A DNA stretch of 64,000 nucleotides. It comes from Neocallimastix lanati (nom. inval.) (Eukaryota > Neocallimastigomycota > Neocallimastigomycetes > Neocallimastigales > Neocallimastigaceae). This document shows, one piece after another, positions 57,512 through 64,000 of this stretch. Below the pieces are notes generated by a model that saw only the letters and a list, made by a program, of their open reading frames with translations, was not told where the DNA came from and made no database searches. Location: positions 2,984,001 to 3,048,000 of the forward strand of contig JACVTC010000001.1 of the NCBI GenBank assembly GCA_016946835.1, written 5' to 3'. Every line of letters begins with the position of its first letter. Within the stretch, counting starts at the first letter, position 1. The translations under genes and the position numbers were made by a program.

Positions 57512-60500
57512 AAAAAACAATTATATATATATATAGAGTGAGAGAAAAAAAAGAATAATAATAATTATTAAAAATAATTCAATAAATATAAATAAATATT
57601 AACATAATATATATTATTATCATTTATATTAATAAATAAACGGTTTTTTTTTTTTTTTTGTTAATAGTAATTAATAATTATTATGTAATGAAGATTACCT
57701 TGATCTTTAATGATTGGACTGTGCGAATAGCTATCATCTCTTACCAATTTTGAACTATCTTTACTGAAAATATTAATTTCATTAGCATCAGTGAGCAATT
57801 TTCTTTCGTTGACACAATGAGCTTTAATAATTAAAGCTAATTCATTAATTTCACTATCAAGAATATTACGATAAATTGAGGAATCTTCTTCTAAAGCTAA
57901 TTTATCCTTTTCTAGTTCTTCTTTCCTTTTATCATAAATTTCCATTAATTGATTAAATTCTTCCTCAAGCATTTCTTTATGATGATTTATTTTTTCTCTT
58001 TGATATTCAATATCTTTTAATAATTGTTCATTAATATCTTGATTGGATTTTATTTGAGTTTGTAATTTATCATTATCAGAATCAATAGTTTCTTTTTCCG
58101 AAGTACTCTGAGGAGCATCTGAATTTTTATTTTCAATATTCAAAGCATCTAAATGTTGTCTATACATTTCTTCTCTTTGTTTTTCCTGATCAATTAATTC
58201 ATTAATATTATCATTAATTTTCTTAATACGATTACTGAAATTTCTTTCCGCTTCCTCTTCTTCTTTAGCCCATTCCTTACGTTTTATTGTTAGTTGCTTA
58301 TTAAATTTATCCCTTTCTAATTCTTGAATTTCTACTAATTCACGATTTAACTTCATTTCCTCTTTATGTTTCATTTGTCGTATCAATTCATATATTCTTT
58401 CTTTATTCTCTTTTTCGAGAGTTTCCTGTTGTCTATTTCTTTCTTCTTCAAATTTTAATTTTGTTTCTTTAAAATCTTTTTCGAACGTTTTTTTCACCTT
58501 TTCTATTTTTAAATTATAGTCATCTTCTATCTTTTGACGTTCATGATCAACTTTTATATCAAAATTTTTAATTATATCTTGCTTTATTTTTTCAAAATCT
58601 TTATCATATTGTTCTTTTAATTTTTCTTTTTCCGTTTGTAATTTTTTTAAATTAATATCTTCTAACTGTTTTAATTCTCCCTTTCTTTTAAGAATTTCAT
58701 CATTAATCTCTTTTTCTTTCCTTTTTATATCCTCTAATTCTTTACTATTTTGTGCTTTTAATTCGTTAATTTTTTCTTCACTTAATTTATTATTCATAAT
58801 TTCATCTAATGCTTCCTTTTGTTTCTTATCTAATTCCTTCTTTTCCTCTTCAAATTTCTTTTTAATTTTTTCTAATTCCTCCTCCTTTTGCTTTTTATAT
58901 GTTTGAATTTTCGTTTCATAATCCCTTTCAATATTCTTTTTCTCATCGTCAAATTTGGTATTATTTTCATTAAGTAATTTTTGTTTTTTCTCATTATATT
59001 TCTGCTCCTCCTCCGATTTCAACTTATCTAATTTATCAGAGAATTCTTTTTTAATTTTATCCGACTCGGTATTAAATCCGATTTCTTGATCGGATTGTAA
59101 CTTTTTAAGATTATTTTTTTGAAGTTCGGAGAGATTGGATTCATTATCTTTTTGAATTTGTTCCAATTTATTTTTGTATTCATTCATTAATTTAGTTTTT
59201 TGGGTATCAAAATCACTTTTAAGCTCTTTGAAACTTTTATCACTTTCACTTTTCACCGATTCAATTTTTTGACGATAATCTCCTGTAATTTTACTTATCT
59301 CTTCTTTATTACTTTTTATAATACTATCAATTTCATTCATATGTTTCGTTTTAATTTCCTGAAGTTCTTCTTCATTTGCTTTTTTCAATTCATTCCTTTT
59401 TGTAGTAAACAATTCACGTTCCTTTACTAATTCCTTTTCATTACTTACCATTAAGCTTTGCATTTCTTCTTCATGCATCGCTTCAATTTCTTTTATTTTT
59501 CCTTCATTTGTTTCATTAAGTTCTTTTAACTGAAGTTCATATCTTTCTCTTACTTTTTCTAATTGTTTTTGAAGTTCTTCCTTTTCTTTGGTTACTTTTT
59601 CTTCTTCTTCTTTTGTTAATTTTTTATTATTGGTATCACTTTTGTCATTATTATTATCATTGTTCCCTTTACTACTATTATTATTATTTTTTTTAATATC
59701 CTCCTTGGTTTTGTTGTTTTCATCAATATCTTTGCTACTATCTCTATGATCCTCTTTATTATTATCTTTTTTAGTGTTTGTATCAACATTACTATTAGTA
59801 TTTTTTTGTTCTAATGTATTACTTTTTTCTGGTAGTGGTGGTGGTGAGGATTCATCTTTATCATTCGTTAATGCAAATTCAATAACTAAATTCTTTTTAG
59901 GGGGTGATATTACAGGAGAAAGAGGAGATTTTACTTTCAGATCCTCAACTCTTGATTTATTATTATCGGTTATACTGAAATTATCACTAATTTCTGAATT
60001 CATCTCAATGGTTGGTGCCTTCTGATTTGCAATTATTTTTAAAATATTATTATTCTTTTCTTCTGTAAGCTCTACACTTACAGATTTTTCTTCTAAATCC
60101 TCTTCATCTTCTTCATCTTCATCATATTCCTCAAAATCATCTTCATCTTCTTCAATTTCTTCTTCTTCCTCATCATCATTTTCTTCAGTCTCTCCATTTA
60201 TATCACTATGATTAATGTTTCTATTAGCTTCATACAATAAAAATATTTATTTATATTATTATAGTCATACGTTTATTATGTATTTCATTATTTAAATATA
60301 ATTAATATAGTTGTAATAATTATTATATTATATTATATTATATATATATATATATTTATTTTTAAAATAATAATCAAAAAAAAAAAAAAAAAAAAAAATA
60401 AATAAAAATAAAATAAAATAAAATAAAATAAATTAATATTTCATTTTAAATATATGTAATGTAATATTAATAAAGAAATTTTCCCCCTATTTAAATCTAA

Positions 60501-61992
60501 ATCTTTATAATTTTTTTTTTCTTTATTTTTATATATATATATATATTTTTTTTTTTCAATAATTATTAATTACTTTCTTCTAATGATCCGGATTTTTCTT
60601 CCTCACATTCCTTATCATCCTCATTATCAGACAAATCTATATCCGACACACTTAATAATTTATTATTTTTTGTGGGTGGTAATATGTTTATGGAATCTAT
60701 TGTTTCTTGTGGTGATGTTGTTTTTGGTTTTAAATAGGCATTCTTTATTGGAGCTAATTCAACCGGTTTTGATAATACCGGATTATTTTTGGTTTCATTA
60801 ATTTTTGTATCATTATTCATAGATAGTTTTACATTTCCTTTTTCCTAATTTTTTTTTTTTTTTGTATATATAAGTAGGAATTATGAATTATATACATTTA
60901 ATTAAATAAAATATAATAAAACGAATAAAAAAAAAAAAACATATATATATATATATATATTAGTCATTCATATTTTTAAATATTATTTTATTAATATATA
61001 AATGTATTATATATATATAGATATAGATAGATATAATATATGGTATATAAATATATATTTATATATTACATCAGTTATAATGGATGGATGAGTTTTTTTA
61101 TAATTTTCTATTCCTTCTTTTTTACATTTTTCTTTCTCACTTTGATATAACTTTCTATAATACTCATCACATGGATGATCCCATATACTTTCACCAGTTA
61201 CAAAATTAAAATAATATATGTTTTCATCATCGGTTTGACTATTTAATATAAAATATTTATAAAGAAATTAATATTCGTTTATATATAAATATATATAGAT
61301 TTTTTTTTTACTTGTATATTGTATTTCATTTTTTTTATTTTTTTATTTTTTTTTTTATTTGTATATTGTATTTTTTTTTTTTATTTTTTATTTTTCTTTT
61401 TTATTTTTTTCTTTTTTTTTTTTTTTTACTTGTATATTGTATTTCATTTTTTTTATTTTTTTTATCTTTTTTTTTTTTTTATTTGTATATTGTATTTTAT
61501 TATTTTTTATTTTTTTTTATTTTTTTGATGCTTCTGTTGTTGTTATTGTTCTTTCCTTTAAATTAATTTCATTTGCTATTAATTTATATTATATAGATAC
61601 CATGGTTTCCAATTTGGTGGTAATGGTGCTTTAAGTGATTCTCGTGCTATCCAAAGAAAATGTCTTTCTTTTTCTAGATCCATTCCAAGAAATGAGGCAT
61701 ATTCCTCAATTTCTATATAAAATACATATATATATTTATATATATATATTTGATATGTTAATAATATTTAGTACAAAATTTTTGTGTTTATAATATCTTA
61801 TATATATATATATTATATTTTATAATAATTAAGCATTTGTATATAACTTCAATAGAAGGTATTGATATATATATATGTGTATGTATTTTTTTATCGTTAT
61901 AGTTGGATTTGTTTTTTTTTTTTTTTTTTTATACCTTCAAGGGTTGGTTCATAGTTTTCATCGAACTCTTCCTCAAGAATAGTACTAGTCAT
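55948..61992 (-). CDS. CEP164: CEP164 orthologue, centriole distal-appendage protein (8 exons, 1468 aa)
   Basis: Exons 61992-61935, 61712-61601, 61238-61070, 60844-60574, 60227-57699, 57444-56347, 56207-56100 and 56009-55948; phases agree throughout. The N-terminus is strikingly CEP164: [35 protein letters not shown], then the WW domain (residues about 50-79: [34 protein letters not shown], with Trp54, Trp76, Pro79). Next come an acidic stretch (about 215-260), a very long Glu/Lys coiled coil (about 430-1010), an Asn/Ser-rich region with Glu-Thr repeats, and a short end HRAWLK. Length is close to human CEP164 (1460 aa). CEP164 anchors basal bodies to membrane and recruits TTBK2 through its N-terminal domain to start cilium growth; here it would serve the zoospore flagellum. 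Confidence 0.92.
57162..57240 (-). repeat. Glu-Thr dipeptide repeat in CEP164 exon 6
   Basis: GAAACT-type hexamers encode a run of about 12 ET/EI dipeptides. A short Asp7 run (GAT repeats, 57071-57091) lies nearby. Both are typical slippage-prone coding repeats. Confidence 0.85.
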
Positions 61993-64000
61993 TTTTTTTT
62001 TTTTTTTTTTTATAAAGATTATATTTTAGTATTTTTATATAATTTAAATATTCTAATGGTTACAAATACTAATAATTTTTATTATAATAATAATAGATAT
62101 AATAAGATCAAAGAAAATAGATGATTTTATAATCAAAAAAAAAAAAAAAATAAAAACAACAAAAATAAAAATAAATAAAAATAAATATATATATATATAA
62201 AACAAAACAGAAACTAAAAACAAAAAATTAATGCATTAAAAAGATAATAAATATTTTAATATTTTTTAAAATTTTTTAATTTTTAACAGTTAATTCTATT
62301 CTATGACCTATGACCGATACAACAAAAAAAAAAAAAAAAAAAAATTTTTTTATTTAATTTTTTATATATATTTCTTTTTATTCATTAAACATACTCATGA
62401 AGTTGCATATATAAATATATAAATTTGTTTTAAAAAATATATATATATATTAAAAATGTATTAAGTGTTAAATAATAAAAATTGAAAAATTCGTATGGTA
62501 TATTATTATTATTATTATTATTTTTTTTTTTTATAAATAAAAAATTATATATATATTTTTTCTTCTCCTTTTGATTATTTGTTTTAAAAAAAAATTTAAA
62601 AATTATAAGAATAAAAAAAAAAAATAGATTAAAAAAAAACAATTTTAAAATAAAATTTTAAATAGCAAAAAAAAAATTTTTTTTTTTTTTATTTTTATTT
62701 GTATATTTGTATTAATATTTTATTTTAATAAAAAAAAACTATTAAATATAGTTCTATTATTATTGTTATATGTTGTTATTTTATTTTTTTTTTTTTAATG
62801 TTTTTAAAAAATATTATAACGAAAAGTGATATCGATGTTTTTTATTTTTTTATCTTCTTTGTTTTTTTGTTTTATTTTATCTTATATCTTTTTTTTTTTC
62901 CCTTTTTTTTTTATTTCATTTTATTTCATTTTAGTTATATTTATATTTATATTTATATTTTTTTTAAAAAAGCAAGTTTTGGTAATTTAATTTTATTTTA
63001 TTTTTTTTTTTTAAAATAATCAATATATATATATATATAATTTATATAAATATGATATTTTACGTTTTTGTTTTTTGGTTTGTTTTGTTTTTTTTTTTTT
63101 TTTTTTAATTTAATTAAAAATTTAATTAATATGAATTTATAAAAATGTTTTTTTTTTTTTAATTTTTTTAAAAAAATTTTTTAATTATTTTATTTATATA
63201 TATTTTTTTATTTTATTATACAACATCAAAAGTTTAATATATATAAAAAAAATTTTATTACTCAGTTTTAAAATATATTTATTATAAATATATTATTAAT
63301 TTTTTATTTTTACTGTTCATTATATTAATTTTAAATTATGATATTTCATTATTAAATTAACTACTAAAAAGATCAATTCTTAGTAATAATAAAAAAAAAA
63401 AAAAAAAAAAAAAATACAATAAATTCTATTCTATGAAACATATTTACAAATTTTTATTGTTATCATTTTACTTATTTAATATAATTTGAGAAAATAAGAA
63501 ATGAATAAAAAGTATTATTAATAATATATATTTATTAATAATAGAATGAATTAGATGATATCCTATTTAGTTTAAAACATAAAATCTTATGTTTTAAACT
63601 AAAACTTATGATCAATTTTATCAATGAAAAGTATACTTTTTTTTTTTTTTTTAAATATTACTTTTAAATATTTTTTAATAATAACGATATCAAATAATAA
63701 TGATAACAATAAATATTATATTATTATTATATTATTATTAATAAATATTATATGGAAATAACTTTAATTATAATAAACTGTAATTTTTTCTCAAAAAAAA
63801 AAAAAAAAAAAAAAAAAACATTTTATTATATATATTCATATATAAATATAATTAATATAAAAATTGACTATTGAATAATATAAAAATAAAAATAAAAAAA
63901 ATTAAATCAATCAAAAATAACAAATAATAAAAAGAGTGATCAAATGGATTATAAAAATATATTAATTAATAAAAAACAAAAAAAAAATTATATATAATTT
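61993..64000. other. AT-rich region upstream of CEP164
   Basis: Contains the CEP164 promoter. T and A runs dominate. A 17-bp-arm hairpin lies at 63566-63603. No gene recognised up to the window edge. Confidence 0.65.
63566..63603. repeat. Perfect 17-bp inverted repeat with 4-nt loop
   Basis: TTTAGTTTAAAACATAA (63566-63582) and its exact reverse complement (63587-63603) flank AATC. Confidence 0.85.

Noticed and set aside
61312-61634. Several Phe/Tyr-rich plus-strand ORFs
   Set aside because: T-rich intron DNA of CEP164 read on the wrong strand.

Overview
The window is about 80-85% A+T, full of homopolymer runs and AT microsatellites, with intron-rich genes whose introns are short and AT-only (GTAAAT/GTAAGT/GTATAA donors, TAG/AAG acceptors). 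The genes are opisthokont in character: a WBP2-type GRAM protein, YOS1/IER3IP1, SAP30, a YML018C/SLC35F-type transporter, and an apparently full-length CEP164, a distal-appendage protein of centrioles. A centriole/cilium gene together with fungal-type genes and extreme AT content points to a flagellated early-diverging fungus, most likely an anaerobic gut fungus (Neocallimastigomycota). The organism is an inference; Dictyostelium has similar base composition but no cilia. I joined exons by hand, and every multi-exon model below keeps a consistent reading frame across its junctions.

Layout. 1-4.4 kb: first exon of an unidentified minus-strand gene, then the WBP2-like gene (minus). 4.4-8.9 kb: gene-poor AT DNA with tandem repeats and a less AT-rich island at 7.5-8.15 kb. 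8.9-9.9 kb: intronless alpha/beta hydrolase (plus). 9.9-12.8 kb: repeats, including about 70 AAT units. 12.8-16.6 kb: divergent pair, YOS1 (minus) and a six-exon degenerate AAA+/Mg-chelatase-I-like protein (plus). 16.6-24.3 kb: decayed coding-like DNA, then two minus-strand non-LTR retrotransposons, one inserted into the other with a recognisable target-site duplication. 24.7-27.8 kb: head-to-head histone H3 and H4 genes. 28.6-39.7 kb: two more degenerate LINEs (plus) with minus-strand fragments and a minisatellite between them. 42.1-43.1 kb: SAP30 (minus). 43.1-48.2 kb: no gene seen. 48.2-50.5 kb: F-box/LRR protein (plus). 51.5-54.8 kb: SLC35F-like transporter (minus) with a huge AAAAT array in one intron. 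55.9-62.0 kb: CEP164 (minus, 8 exons, 1468 aa). 62-64 kb: AT-rich DNA.

The genes do not form one pathway. The most interesting signal is a matching pair of 16-nt hairpins (6-bp stem, 4-nt loop, GG...CC ends) about 101-105 nt after the H3 and H4 stop codons. They resemble the metazoan/protist histone mRNA 3' stem-loop and carry a compensatory base-pair change between the two genes. If real, this would be replication-type histone mRNA 3' end biology in a fungus.
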